Of a stretch of 64,000 nucleotides of DNA, positions 38,071 to 51,483 are shown one piece after another (position 1 is the stretch's first letter; the number at the start of each line of letters is the position of its first letter). The position numbers and the translations under genes were made by a program. The stretch covers positions 8,144,159 to 8,208,158 of the forward strand of contig NC_059400.1 of the NCBI RefSeq assembly GCF_905220565.1, in the 5' to 3' direction. A model generated the notes under the pieces. It did no database searches, had not been told where the DNA came from, and saw nothing but the letters and a program-made list of their open reading frames with translations. The DNA is from Melitaea cinxia (Eukaryota > Arthropoda > Insecta > Lepidoptera > Nymphalidae).

Positions 38071-38361
38071 CAAATCAAATGTTTATAAAAGACTATTTTC
38101 AAAAAAAAATGACATTGTCCATGAGCTAATATTACACAATTATCTTTAAGTGTTTATTTTACCCTTATGATCTCTCCGCTTTACATACCATCGAAGCAAT
38201 TTGCTCGCAGAATCACTGCAATCATGAACCTTTGCAGTAAGCAAGCTTCATAATCTTAAAATGGTGCAGGCGCGCGCATAAGTGAAGAGCGCTTTAAACT
38301 GATCAAAAATTATATTATGAAATAAAATAAATTATAAACTTTTATTCTTTAACATACACAC

Positions 38362-38572
38362 ATGGCCGTCTGTTCCTAAGGTAAACAACTTAATGCTTGT
38401 GTTATAGGTAACAGTCGACTGATATAGCTAAATTTTTTTATTAACATATCTATAAATAATACAAATATACATACATATAATACATACAGACTCGAGGCGG
38501 AAATCGAACCAATAACTCTCGGTGCAGAAATCAGGTCATACAAACTGCGCCCACGGGTTAGTCAAAACCTAG
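38362..38572 (-). repeat. tRNA-derived SINE, type 3 (AT-rich core)
   Basis: The minus strand reads gactaacccgtgggcgcagt (head), attggttcgatttccgcc (box B), an AT-rich core, then 'agtcgactgttacctata' and 'ttaagttgtttaccttagga'. Related copies lie at 47565-47766 and 62705-62775. Confidence 0.65.
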
Positions 38573-38835
38573 AAAGAACCTATTCAAAAGAAATAAATAG
38601 GAAAACAAAATTTCAAAAATTATTATTGTTAAAGATTTGTTTGTTGCACCAATTTTGAGTTAAAAAATAAGAAACTTATTACGTTGCCATAAATTTTCTA
38701 ATATGAGGTGTAAGTATAATAAAAAGTTATAATAGATAATGATATAATATGTCAACATGTCTCTTAGAGGCTTTAATGAATTGCTAATTGAAGAGCTTGA
38801 AATAGGTTGGAACATGAAATATAATTATTTAAAAC

Positions 38836-38902
38836 GTCGGTGCGCGGGCGTGCGCCTGTTACGCCCATGCGCGTGAGTCACTCTCACGTGTCACAGACGC
38901 AG
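38836..38902. other. Short GC-rich island
   Basis: 'cggtgcgcgggcgtgcgcct' and 'gcccatgcgcgtgagtcact', then a CACGTG E-box-type hexamer, stand out from surrounding AT-rich DNA. No ORF or known repeat was recognised. It could be regulatory. Confidence 0.25.
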
Positions 38903-39786
38903 TGCAGACAAACAAACAAGAAGATTTCAATTGTGTTAACAAATTTTCACACGTCAAAATAGTAACATTTAATTAACTCAAAAACGTCTGTACTCTAGAA
39001 TTAAATTAATAATTAGCGAACATTTTGGAAAATATATAAATAAACCTTTATTTTTTAAATAACTCAGTCAATTACCTTTATTTTAAATGGGTAATTCGAT
39101 CAATATAATCTTTGAGACATTTATTTCAGACAAGGGGTAGTAAAGAAATGCCCATATAAAGTATTACACAAGTGAATACACAAGTAATAGTTACAAAATT
39201 AATAATGATCTTCGTATCCGTTTTCTCTCGCAATATAAGTCCAAACGTTCCACAATTATGCAAGCAGCCGTCTTCCCGCACGCTAAATGTTACAACCTCA
39301 CCTTTGCAATCTAAAATCGACGAACTTCCGCGATTAAGAAACAATTAAAATGTCTTGCGAACCGGCCTTTAAAAATGTTTAAAAGTAAGAGATCCGAACT
39401 AGAGATGAAATATGCTTAGTGGATAAAAATAATTTTATATTCATTGTAGCATTTTTAGTATTAAAAAATAAATCGCGAAAGGCTTGACTGAAAAACTCCT
39501 GGCCAGGCTATATTTAATTTAAAATTGTTTTTTTTTTTTTTACATATGCACCGATGAGTTGAAAGTATAAATTTAATACCAACCGACAGTATGAAGCCTG
39601 TATAAAATGCAAACGTTGGATTATCTTTTATTTTTCTTACATTACTACTGGATTGGCAGGTATAAACAGGTAAGTATATTGATATATTTTGTTACTGGTT
39701 ATTTTCAAGCACGTGTTTAATAAATAAAACTTACATCAAAATGAGCGCTGTTTCATTGCGAATACGATCACACAGAGTTGTTTACT

Positions 39787-40279
39787 AATAATTGTGTTTG
39801 CAGGCAAACGAAGAAAAACCGACTTCAATTATATCGACAAGTAATACAACGTAGGTAGACGAAAAAATAGTCAAGTAAATACGCATTATCAAATGTTACT
39901 CCAAAAGTTTTAATCAGATCTCGATGTTTTTATTTATTATTTATCATATGTGGTTACATTTAAAAATTTAAATAAGTTAAACATCGACAAAAAGATAAAC
40001 ATCGGCTTTTGATTAAATTAAAAATTATTAAAATCGGTACACCCAGTAAAAAGTAATGCGGATTTTCGAGAGTTTCACTCGATTTCTCTGGGATCTCATC
40101 ATCAGATCCTGGTGTCCTTATCATGGTACCAAACTAGGAATATATCCTTTCCAAAAAAAAAAGAATTATCAAAATCGGTTCATAAACAACGGAGATATCC
40201 CCGAACATACATAAAAAAATATATACATATATGCGGTCGAATTGAGTAAGATCCTCCTTTTTTTGAAGTCGGTTAAAAA
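39787..40279 (-). mobile_element. AACCGACTTC-family element, copy 8
   Basis: Minus-strand copy with hairpin GTTTG-CCTG-CAAAC and 5' end GTCGGTTAAAAA. It is rearranged in the middle (duplicated 'aaacatcg' around 39980-40010) and lacks the first unit. Confidence 0.75.
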
Positions 40280-43200
40280 TCTAGTTTGAATGGCGGTTAG
40301 CGAATATAATAAAGCCTGGCCGGGAATTTCTCAGCCAACCCTTTAGCGATTTAATTTTAACATACTAATGTAGATATAAAATATTTTTTTATCCATTAAG
40401 CAGATGGGTGAAGATCCTGTCTAGTTCGGATCTTAGATTGTTTTATAAAGTATGATCAAGTTTGTTCCCTGTTAATATTTTTGATTCGATGTTTCGTGTC
40501 AATATGCCAAACAAATTAATATTCTACAAGTATAATATTACTTAATCAAACCTGCAACCGCAAGCACAACTGACTTTTTATGTGACGACTGCGCTAACTC
40601 GTTAATACGTTGTTCAGTAAATTTAATATGTTTAAAAAAAAATCAAATAAATTCGTGTAGCCCATTGGCTAATGTCAACTGTCATAAACCGAGAACGTTG
40701 TAGATTGCTCCAGTTGTGTAATGCTTTTAATTTCCTGTTCAAGCAATTATCTCCTTGACTTTTGACCGCTTTCACTGTACGGGAGTTCGTAAGAAGAATT
40801 TACTCGTTGCTCAATACTCCTGTTTAGCATTTCCGTCATCAATAAACTCATAAAATTTGTTGAGTTTGTTTATTTCTTTATGAAATGGGTTGCGTAGTAT
40901 GAAAGCAAATTTATATAAACCACGAATTGAAACTCAATGGATTAAAAGAATAATTTCATTGATATCGCGTAACATACGTAGGTGCAATCTGATTTTGTAA
41001 ACCTAATTCTTTATTTAATTATATCCATCCATCTGTCTCTTTACTTACACAAAAATGTCTAATGAGTTTCATAATTATATTTGTTCATATCCGGTAGAGC
41101 AACTAGTTTTACTTATAAGTTATAATTTACGATAAAAAAAATTATGTCATACATTAGTTTTTATATGAAATTAAAAACTGGTTTTATATTTATATTATAG
41201 AATACACTTATCAAAGCTTTTTACGATATACAATATACAAAATACTGAATTCATTTTCTTAAATAAATTCATTCATAAAGAAGTACTCGTATATCCGATA
41301 TAAAGGTTATTGAATAGGGAGTGATGAAAAATAATAATAAATGTCGTTCCATGCTGCAAATCATGCAATGGGTTAAGAATAAAATCATAGCAAATCTTTG
41401 TTGGCTTTGTTAATAGTCACTGCTACACGATTGCATTGAATTTCTCGATTAAAGGAGGTGCAAAAAACGTACTGCCACACTGCCTTATGTTGTTCCTTTA
41501 TACACGCGTCCAAGCAGGAACAATAGTGCTTTCGTATCGACAGTTCTTGACATGAAAAAGCTTTTTTCCTTCGCGATAAAGAATAAGAGAAACGACTATA
41601 ACCACCATAAGACTTAGACCGTAAAAGCGTTCAGTTTCCATTTGTCACCGGTGTGAACTCCTTGTAAGTTACCAAACGCTCAACACGTTGAAGTACACAT
41701 CTAAATAATTTAAAAAGAGAATGACTATTTTGGTAATACTCAATTTTCACATGATTTTAATATTTTTCTTTGTATATAACATATCTTGATATACAAATAT
41801 ATGCAGACTAAGTGCCTTTAGTGCAATTTAACTATTTTATCCTATACAACTATTGAACAGATTACTATAAAGATATCTAAAAGACGTGAGTTACAGTCAC
41901 CTGTCTCTTGCTTCATTTGTGGCACAGTACAGCGCCGTAATTGCTCGAGTTCAGGTCAAGAGGTCTCAACTTTTTTTAGGTTGAACAAAGTTTTGAGGCA
42001 ATTAAAGCTAATTCACATGCTTCTTTTTTTTTAATTACAGGATATTATTCTCATTTCTTTCGTAAAATGTAAAGTTGAAAAAAAAGTAGATACTTAAATC
42101 CTACTATTTTTTACACTAAAAATAAGTTTACTTTATGTATTACAAATATTCGGGCTAACCACTCAGATGATTCCCGGCGCCTGAAGCTAATCGTGAACGA
42201 TAACCAGTCGCCCGGTCCACATTAATTAAGACAGTTTGCAGAGAAACCAATCGTGTACGACGAATATGAAGCCGTAAAGTAATTTCATTCATTTTCGCTG
42301 TTATAACATTTTTAAAAGCTTATAAAAATGTAATCATAAATCAGTTGTGATATCATTTTTTATTGTCTCGTTGGTGACTAAATAACATTGACATAAACCT
42401 GCGTGGTTTCTTGATGCTGTTTGTAATAAGTTTCATTATTGTTTGTTTGATAAAGTAAAAGACATAAAATTTGCATAAGCGTTTTTGATTATGTAAGTAT
42501 TTAACTAACTTTTTCTGAATTTGTATTTAAATAACTTGTTTAATTGGATTTTGACTAAAACCTTGACCATCATGATATATTTATTTTTTACTCCATGATG
42601 TATTTCTACACCTTCTTATTAAAAAAACATTTTAAACTTTAACTTATATTTTATTAGTATTTTGTCATTTTTATTGTACGACTTTTGGTTATTATAAGTA
42701 AAAAATAAAACTTATGATATTCAAACGTTTTATAGTTTTGTATCTGTTAAAATTCGTAGCTTATATACTAAATTCGTGACTGAGAATGAGACAATCCTCA
42801 AGGGTTCATCGGTAATCTCGACAACAACACAATTCGAAAGTTATTCTCCAGAGAATATCACTCGTATTGCTTCACGCTTTTGTCTTAGCACAAAACAGTA
42901 AATCTTTAAACGGAATAGAAAATTTAAAGACAAAAATGACTTAACTTTGTAGAGAAATACTTGTGAGTGTTATCTTTCTTATCTGCGATGTAATGAAAAA
43001 TTTAATGAAGCAGTCTTAAGTTTTATTAACCCATATAAAGTAAAAGCTTAATGATATTACCTTTTCGTCGTGATAATAAACTTTAAAGTTCAACGTAAGT
43101 ACAGTGGTATTTCCTCCGCTTTTTTGTATTGTTTTTAAACAAGTTTAATATTACTTTGGCTGAACATCTTTATGTCGCTATAAATATCGTAATTATAGCG

Positions 43201-43449
43201 TAACTAGTTATTAGTAAATAACTAAGTAAATCTATAAAAATACTACTGATTCTATATTATTGAGCAATTTTGTAGACTGCGACATGAATCGACTCGTAGG
43301 ATACGGTTCTAAAACGCACATAAATTACACGAAACACTGACACGGACATATAGTATCATCATGGCGAAAAATAATAGCTTGTTACTTTTCACACAAATGG
43401 CTCCGTACAAAACACATAAGACGTAATAATCATTTATAATAATCCTGTT
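40280..43449. other. AT-rich non-coding DNA
   Basis: No gene, RNA or repeat recognised. Confidence 0.55.
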
Positions 43450-43656
43450 CCATTTCGTTCATTGCGTACATGGGAACGGGAGCTTTGCAATGTCTTCCAA
43501 AGAAATAAATCGCTCCTCATTCCTCCGTCCCGATTTGGTGAAACGACTTCTGTACCTCCGCGTACTGATTTATTTAACACCGTACTTGGAACTATCGGTC
43601 GTAAGAATGTAAGCTACCGTTGTAGAGCCTATCTGTTCCGTTGTAACACAATATAA
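43450..43656 (+). other. Unrecognised open frame of ~69 codons, GC-enriched
   Basis: An open frame without ATG reads PFRSLRTWERELCNVFQRNK, then SLLIPPSRFGETTSVPPRTD and LFNTVLGTIGRKNVSYRCRA, to TAA at 43656. The PPRTDLF-x(n)-G-x-K pattern vaguely resembles C-termini of LINE reverse-transcriptase proteins, but I cannot place it. It could be a retroelement remnant or chance. Confidence 0.2.
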
Positions 43657-44341
43657 CCAATTTATCCTTCTTTTTTATTATATTCTTAATAACCTTGGTA
43701 TTTTTTTTCAATTCAAAAAATAATAATAATTAAATAACACAAATTATTTTAAGAAAAAACCTCAGTAACATTTATATAGTCACGTAAACATTTTAATTAC
43801 ATACGACATATTTTAAACCTTACAATAGAAAAAATACATGTCATAGGTATATTTTTTATCATATTATATTTGTATTATTCTATTACATACAAAGAGCAAA
43901 GGATGATTCGTTTACTTGTAATCGATTAATTCTAAAATTAATGTAATCAACATATTCGTTTTATCAAAGTTGGAAAGCTACGTTATTCATAAGTAAGCAT
44001 TTCATTTGTTTCGATTTGTTTTAGCAAAGCAATAACTATGGCCATGATTCGGATGTAACAGTTAAAAGTAAATGCGACTGGAACCGCAATGGACATCTAG
44101 TATCTATGTAACATAAAAGCGTATCGAAACCTATTTCCAAATATAGTTGAAAAGCGTAAGAACTACGGAGGTAATGAGTAGCTATTATGTAATTATCATT
44201 CACTCCCCTAATTACTGCGTACATACAAACCTATATGATTACTTCGTTAACATTCACTAACTATTTCAGTACTATTCCGAGATACATCTATAGTATTGGT
44301 AATATAAATGTAAATTAGTTTCTTATTTCTTTACAGCTTAA

Positions 44342-44533
44342 CATTTAAACTTAATCGAGATCTGAAAAGTACTTGTCAGATCTCGATTAAGTTTAAATGG
44401 GACCATGTGACAAGTACCACCTTTCGATTTAAAAAAGAATCATCGAATAATATAAAATCATCCATACAGTACAAAGTTACGAGGTAACACACGTAAAAAT
44501 TCTGTCGAATTGAGAACAGGCACTTTTTTTAAA
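44342..44533 (-). mobile_element. AACCGACTTC-family fragment with internal inverted duplication
   Basis: The right part (aaatgggaccatgtgacaag, ccacctttcgattt, cgaattgagaacaggcac) matches the first unit of the family in minus orientation. Its left edge folds back on itself as a perfect 23-bp inverted repeat (44342-44364 / 44377-44399). The 5' terminus is decayed. Confidence 0.6.
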
Positions 44534-45038
44534 GTATATGTATATAACTTTGACACTTGAAATAAGAACCTATGTTCTTGACATTTTTTTTCCTTTTTAC
44601 ACTCATTAGGTATTCGTTAAAATCTCTTAAATAAGAAAAATCGTATAAGTAATTCCGAATTAACACGAAACTGAGGTTCGAAATTCATTAACTTTCTCTT
44701 ATTATATTTTACTGACTTGAAATAATTTTCCATATTAGTAATATCAGGAAGTGGTAACTTTCGCATCACATCAAAGACCAACTTAATATCAACTCGTTAG
44801 CTCAGGGCATATAAAACGTTTAAGTGACTGTACTATATAAAAAAATGGCAGTTATAAAGACTGCCGATAGAAGTGAAAACTTAGAATTTTTAGTATTAAA
44901 ATTTGAAATTTCATAATGATTTACGATTAAACAATTCAAATAATAATCAAACAAAAATACTATTTCACTTATGAAATATACACAGGCACTAATGTTGCCT
45001 AATACGTCAGCTGTAATAGCTGTGTATATACTGCTTTA

Positions 45039-45185
45039 AGCATGTCGGTGACGCGAACGCATGAGATTTCACCCATCCAAAAAGCGTCTAACGCGCAAAG
45101 CACGCGCGTGCGCCAGTCATGAGCATGTTGGTGACGCGAACTTATAAAAAAATTTCCCTACCAAAAAATGCCCAGCGCAGCTAAA
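45039..45185. repeat. ~83-bp direct repeat, two units
   Basis: 'agcatgtcggtgacgcgaac' (45039) and 'agcatgttggtgacgcgaac' (45122) start two units with period 83. The first includes a GC-rich 'aaagcacgcgcgtgcgcc' containing the palindrome gcacgcgcgtgc. No coding potential. Confidence 0.6.
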
Positions 45186-47564
45186 GAAGTTTTCACTCCA
45201 AAAACTAATTGTATAATTAATAAGTCTCAACTGTTGTGTAAGACATGAATAACAAATACCTTAATAGTAATAGTTATAATACTAGTACATTAATTTCAAA
45301 TAAGATAACTAAAAGGAAGGGCCTTGGCTTAAATAGGAGACTAGAGCACTAATAGCACAATACACTGGTTAGATGAGTCCAAGACGATGGAAACGTTAAA
45401 AACATAACACAATAAAATAAAATTTATTACTGTTGATAGTTTCTATTATTGACCCCTTACGGTTTGTTATCGAATTGGGCAACGTTTTAGCGCAACGAAT
45501 ATTTCCCACAACGGTTGCAAATTACTAAAATACGAACAACAGAGCGTAGTCAAACGGAATTGGTATCAGACCGTAACCGTAAAACGAATGGGTTAATAAC
45601 CTTTATTCCCCTTTGATGATTCGTTATTGTTATATAGAAATGAAAAAAAAATTGTTATTGTAAATATATAAAATTGTTGTTATTGTTTATATCATTTTAA
45701 ATAGAAAAATTAAGTTCTTTAGTTAAGGTTTAGAAAAGTTAAAATTATTAAGGCTTGTCATTGTAACTCGTAATTTTTATTTTATATAGTTGTATCTCTA
45801 TAATTTTATTATTGCATAAAAAAAGCTAATAAAAGATATCAAAGTATACCAAGCTAGTGAGATATAAAATTTTATAACTGATTTACATATCTTTAAACAC
45901 ATCTGGAAAAATTATTATATTTAGTATGATAAAATGCATACTTTGTTTTATGTACTCGTTGCTTTATTTTTAGGAAACGATTTTTTTTTAATTATCTACT
46001 AAAACAAGCCAATCGGACGTGATTAGGTCAATGGTGTCGATCGGACATTATTCATGTGGTTTATTTTAAGAGTTCCTTATAGATTTTGTGTAATCTCCCA
46101 TCTGGAATTCCATAAATTTTGTTACGATTCTTACTATACTTTGCTTATTTATAAATATACGTTGAGTTCTGATGGTTAATTGGTGTTTAGGTTATTCATA
46201 GTTTAATTAAATGTACATGGAATCTAAAAAAAATATCTTTGAAAGACATTATATTAAATCAGAATTTATGTAGTAATTTTGAACAGAAGCCATTTTACAG
46301 AAACATACTTAGGCCTTATTGGTCATAGAAAAAATAATCTCTACTCTAAAAATGATATAGAATACAAAGTAGGTAATAAATTATAAGCTCTATAAATCTG
46401 TTGGATCTTAAAGATTGGTAGCTGGAAATAAATTTACCATGTAATTTACCTTCAAATACTTACATTTTTAATTTTACCAGGTAAGCGAGATATGTAAAAT
46501 CGCGGAAGATGTAAAAAGGCGAAGGTGTGACTAAATGAAGGTTGAATTGTATGAAGTAACGTCAAACAACCACGGTCATCGGCACTTCAAAGCGTCTGTT
46601 TGATCCGTGTTTAAACATTGAATACCGCTAATGCAGCGCTCTGGCCCTGTTTCGTTTCCTGCACTATTTACTACGAGCAAATGAAGTATTTGAGTTTACA
46701 CGTAAGACTCTGTTCTAGTCATACGTAGAAGGATCCTTATTCACAATCACATTAGGAGTGTGATTTATAGCTTTAAAACATTTTTGCTTCATAATTTAGT
46801 ACCTAGTATCATTATCTGTAGCGTAAGTTATTAAGAAACTTGCTTTAATTTACGACTGAATTTCTCAGAAATACGTTATATTCGTATCAATGGTCAACTT
46901 GTACAACTAAAAAATATTTACTCGAATATATTTTAAAATATATAAACCGAGAGTCAATATACAAGAAATGAAATACATAGCAGTTATCGATTGAAATCAA
47001 AATGTCCTTACAGTTAAAAAATTGTATAAATAAATTACTCGTACAGAGTTTGTAAATACAGTATACATATAAGGTTAAAGCCAAAAAATGCCAGAGCACT
47101 TAAACAATTAGAAAGGTACTTTAATAATTTACTTACATTAATCTCTAAGAAAAACGATTGTGACAGACAGAGAAATAACGAAGCGATCCCATTAACGTTT
47201 CCTTTTTGTTTCGAGACACTTAAAAGTTGAAAGGTAAAGAACAAATGGAAGTTAGCATTAATCTGTTGGCGTAATATATTGTTATATAACTATGCCTATT
47301 ATTTATAACCCATACAGCATATTATAGGTATTTAATGTTCATATCAAGCCGTGGCTAGTATCTAGTTTTATTATACACTAAACTTCCTACATTCTTCCCA
47401 GTTTTCACTCACGTTAACGTTTCTGGTTCTCTGGTTGCCATAGGCTGTAGCGTAAGATAGTTCCAGAATATTATGAATGATGTTAAACATTATTAAAATC
47501 TTTCAAACTTATAGTGATAGTACTATACAAAAGTAAATAAATATCTTACGAAATAGACAAACGG
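45186..47564. other. AT-rich non-coding DNA
   Basis: No gene. A ~60-bp patch near 47360 (tctagttttattatacacta) recurs at about 53500, so a minor repeat is present. Confidence 0.5.
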
Positions 47565-47619
47565 TTGTCTGTTCTTACGGTAAGCAACTTAATGCATAAG
47601 GTAACAATCGACTGTAATA

Positions 47620-47659
<40 letters not shown>

Positions 47660-47766
47660 GAAATAATACATTTATAAATATATAGAAATATTTCATCCAG
47701 TCTCAGGCAGGAATCAAACCCACAATACCCCGAGCAGAGAGCAGGGCCACTGCCCCTACGGACTAG
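47565..47766 (-). repeat. tRNA-derived SINE, type 3, with embedded (TA)n
   Basis: Minus-strand head gactagtccgtaggggcagt, box B gtgggtttgattcctgcc, and tail 'ttaagttgcttaccgtaaga'. The core carries an uninterrupted TA run at 47622-47656. Confidence 0.65.
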
Positions 47767-48616
47767 TCTAATATCAACGAAAATTTAATTTATTGAGTGC
47801 CTCAAATGAACGTCAATAGGTTAATAGTAATTGTTTCATAAAAATCAACATAAATAGTTTATACGTGTAATAAAAATATCGAATAGAACGTCGAGCTAAG
47901 TGTGAAATTTTGAAATTGTTCGCACGTTGTGAAACTAGCCATTAAAACTGCATGTTAGTTACACAAGCAAATTTTGATATATTTAGTGCTCGCTATTCGT
48001 TAATTTCTATACAAAGATGAGAAAAAAAAAGTAAAATATTAAAATGTGTATATTTATCACGATTGTTTAAAAACATTCATATAAAACTACACTCACATAA
48101 AATGAGTATTAGGTTTAAAACGAAGTATTTATAAACTTCGTGCGGATGCGATATTTATTTTATATATATGCTTTGCGATATGCTTTTTATATTAAGATTA
48201 TATGGAGAAATAATAATCGATTTATTTAAAAAATACTCCACTATTTTTTTTTGGTCCCCCTTCCCCCATAAAGTTATCGTTTAATGAAAAAACAACTAAT
48301 ATTACAGATGACCCTTTTTTAAGTCGAAATCCGATAAAAAATTAATGTCATATTCCGAAAAAAATCGGATTATCATTTTCTATTCCAAAAAAAACGATTA
48401 ATAAAATCCTTCATGTTTGTCATTTCATTCACTTGCACCTGTCTGCAAATGACGATTGTAATTTTTTAACAGGTGTTCAATAAATTAATAACAGATAAAC
48501 CGCACAACCTGCTTTTAGTAATAAAAGGTAAATAAAATGACCTTTTTTTAGTCGCATCACGAATCGATTTTAACCTTAAACCATAGCCTTAAACTATAAG
48601 TATAGAACTCGATGAA

Positions 48617-48911
48617 AATAATTGTGTTTGCTCTCAAACGAAAAAAAACCGACATCAATTACATCGACAAGTAATACAACGTAGGTAGGCGAAAAAATAG
48701 TAAAGTAAATACGCTTTATCAAAGATTACTCAAAAAGTAGTCGTCAGATTTCGATCAAATTCACAAAGGACCGCAAGACAATCATCAGCATTGGATTAAA
48801 ACAAGAATCATCAAAAGCAGTACACCTCCAGGCAGTCAAAAGTTCTGATGTAACACACATAAAAAAATACAATCGAATTGAGTTCTCCTTTTTTTTGAAG
48901 TAGGTTAAAAA
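48617..48911 (-). mobile_element. AACCGACTTC-family element, copy 10 (deleted)
   Basis: Hairpin GTTTG-AGAG-CAAAC and decayed ends (accgacatc / gaagtaggtt). Only parts of the first and last units remain, about 295 bp. Confidence 0.7.
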
Positions 48912-49086
48912 TAAATAAGCACAGGTAAGAAAACTTGTAAACAAACGCGAGCTCCTGAAATTTGAAAAAATCAAAGCTGCCACAGACACTGTCGCTATTC
49001 CTTTGTTTTAGTTTTCCTACAATTTATTTATTTTCATACAATCAGACACCGACGATTTGACGACGGGTGTCTATCCTTTTGGGTCA

Positions 49087-49285
49087 CACCACCATGCCTC
49101 GGAGAGCACGTTAAACCGTCCGTCCCGGTTGTTATCATAAATACCTGATAACGCTCGTTACTCTTATTAGGGATCATATCCGCCAAACCACAATGAAGCA
49201 GCGTGGTGGATTAAGCTCCAATCCTTCTCCTACGTGGAGAAAAAGGCCTTTACCCGGCAGTGGGATAATACAGCCTGAATGCATT
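49087..49285 (+). repeat. SINE, 5'-truncated
   Basis: Starts at 'caccatgcctcggagagcac' in the SINE body and continues through 'gttatcataaatacctgata' and 'gcgtggtggattaagctcca' to 'gggataatacagcctgaat'. The tRNA-like head is absent. Confidence 0.7.
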
Positions 49286-50387
49286 GAATGCACTGTGTGA
49301 GTCGTTTTATTCGAGTTTATAAGTACTGCTCGTATTTCTGAAGTCGTCAATAAACTAATAGTAAGAAATATCGATTTATTAACATTCAAAAGACCACTTT
49401 TAAATGTAGAAATTGGAAAGTTTGCTATATTAATAATTTAAAACCTAATTGATATGATTTACATACACTCGATGGACTTAGAAGAAACAATTTTTATATA
49501 CTGGCGGCCACCTAGTTGATTGTCACATTTCATACAAGGGAATATAGGTATGGTGATTGGTCATATATATTTATATACATGTTAAGTAACAGCTACCATT
49601 AGCCACAGTTATCATACTACACGCACAATAAAAAAACTCTGTTTACGCACAATTAACCATTGTGAGGAAAGTAGTTTATTGGTAGCCGACTATCCGATTC
49701 AGTAAAGAATGGTATCGGACGTGTATAAAATGCGAAATAAGGACACGTCACATGAGACCTCGCCGCGTGCGGAGGAATACGGCATAAAACCTTTTTATGT
49801 GTGGATACATCGATTTTAAGTTCCTTCAAATAAATCTCACAAGTATCAAAGCTTTTTCGTCACTCATACTGCGTTCTAATATGGAAGACCCAGGTCATTG
49901 ACGTCGTTAATTATTTATTCATGGTAATTATGTGCTATAAATTATAATTGTACTATAAGGAGACGAAACCCAGTTACACTTCCGTAAGAGCGTTTCTACA
50001 TATATGCATTTTTGTACAGGTTATTTATTAGAAAACATTCCATTCCTTCCAGTATGATGCTACTCAATTGCGTTTGTACTCTATGGCCACCACGCCTACC
50101 CATTGTGTCTAAGTTAAAATTTATAAGTTAGGCGTTAACGAGGCTTTGATATTATCAGCAGATGAGCTACCGACCAGCTTAAAACAAATAATAAACGTCT
50201 TATCAGACGCAAATTGTTACGTAAGTACCTATATATCTTTTATTATATGTTTCTCATCGACATTTTTATAAATTAGATTAATTACTGTAGGTATCAAAAT
50301 AAAAAGCATTGAATTAAAATATGCTCTCTATAAAATTCTTTTATGGAAAATACTAACAAAGACAAAAGAAGAAGAAGGTTTTTTACA

Positions 50388-50769
50388 AAATAATTGTGAT
50401 TGCTGGCAAACGATAATAACTGACTTTAATTACATCGACAAATACTACAACGTAGGTAGACGAAAAAATAGTCAAGTAAATACGCATTATCAAAGATTAC
50501 TCTAAAATTTGTAATCAGATTTCGATGATATTTAAATGTGACCACATGATAAACATCGGCTTTCGATTAAATTAAAAATCATCAAAATTTGGTACACCCA
50601 GTAAAAAGTTATACGGATTTTCAAGGGTTTCCCTCGATTTCTCGGGATCCCATCATCAGATCCTGGTTTCCTTATCGTGGTACCACATCTGGGATATCTC
50701 CTTTTCAACAAAAAAAGAATTATCAAAATCTTTTCATAAACGACGAAGTTATCCCCGAACATAATATAT
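50388..50769 (-). mobile_element. AACCGACTTC-family element, copy 11 (5' end replaced)
   Basis: Minus-strand copy with hairpin GTTTG-CCAG-CAATC. It proceeds to 'gttatccccgaacataat', after which the foldback element begins in place of the expected AACCGACTTCC terminus. Confidence 0.65.
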
Positions 50770-51275
50770 AATAAAATAATTTTTAACAAAAAAAAAACCG
50801 ACTTCAAACAGGAAACTAAAAAGTGAAAAATAAATTTACTTAGTACAAAGTAATTCGTATTTTGATTTAGTTGATCAGAAATTATTAAATAAATATTTTA
50901 TAATTTTGAAGTCGGTGCCAAGTAAAACAATAACTACTCTAGTATCTACTCATAAGTTGTATTCAGCTTTCTTTCATAATTTGTTTCATTGACTATTAGG
51001 TGGAATACTGTTATTGTTCTGTTATTGTTTTGACATATCTAATAATATTTTTTGTACTTGTTTGTTGTGTGTGTGTTGTTTGTATTTGTTATTGTAGCCA
51101 GGTTGTATTTGTATTGTATTTACTTGGCACCAACTTCAAAATTATAAAATATTTATTTAATCATTTCTGATCAACTAAATCAAAATACGAATTACTTTGT
51201 ACTAAGTAAATTTATTTTTCACTTTTTAGTTTCCTGTTTGAAGTCGGTTTTTTTTTTGTTAAAAATTATTTTATT
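50770..51275. mobile_element. Foldback element with ~155-bp terminal inverted repeats
   Basis: The left arm 50770-50925 (aataaaataatttttaac, A-run, CCGACTTCAAACAGGAAAC, ... gtgccaagtaaa) is repeated in inverse at 51118-51275 with very few differences. A spacer of about 190 bp contains 'gttattgttctgttattgtt'. Near each tip the motif AACCGACTTC / GAAGTCGGTT is shared with the main element family. No ORF. Confidence 0.85.
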
Positions 51276-51339
51276 TTACAATTTTTAGTGATGGGTAGAC
51301 CTAACAAGGATGCTTTTTCTCTTGTGTCGGGGGACCGGA

Positions 51340-51481
51340 AACATACACAATACACAAGCACAAACACCCAGACAATGACAAACATCTATATGGCCAATAC
51401 AAATATCTGTCGTGCGCGGGGATTGAACCCACTAACGCCAGCGCAACAGCCGGTGCTGTGACCGCTGCGCTAACGCGTCGA
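51340..51481 (-). repeat. Type-1 SINE head and partial body
   Basis: Minus strand: gcgttagcgcagcggtcaca (box A region) and gtgggttcaatccccgc (box B). The body ends at 'gtttccggtcccccgacac', where unrelated sequence begins. It abuts a type-2 SINE in the same orientation. Confidence 0.65.
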
Positions 51482-51483
51482 CA

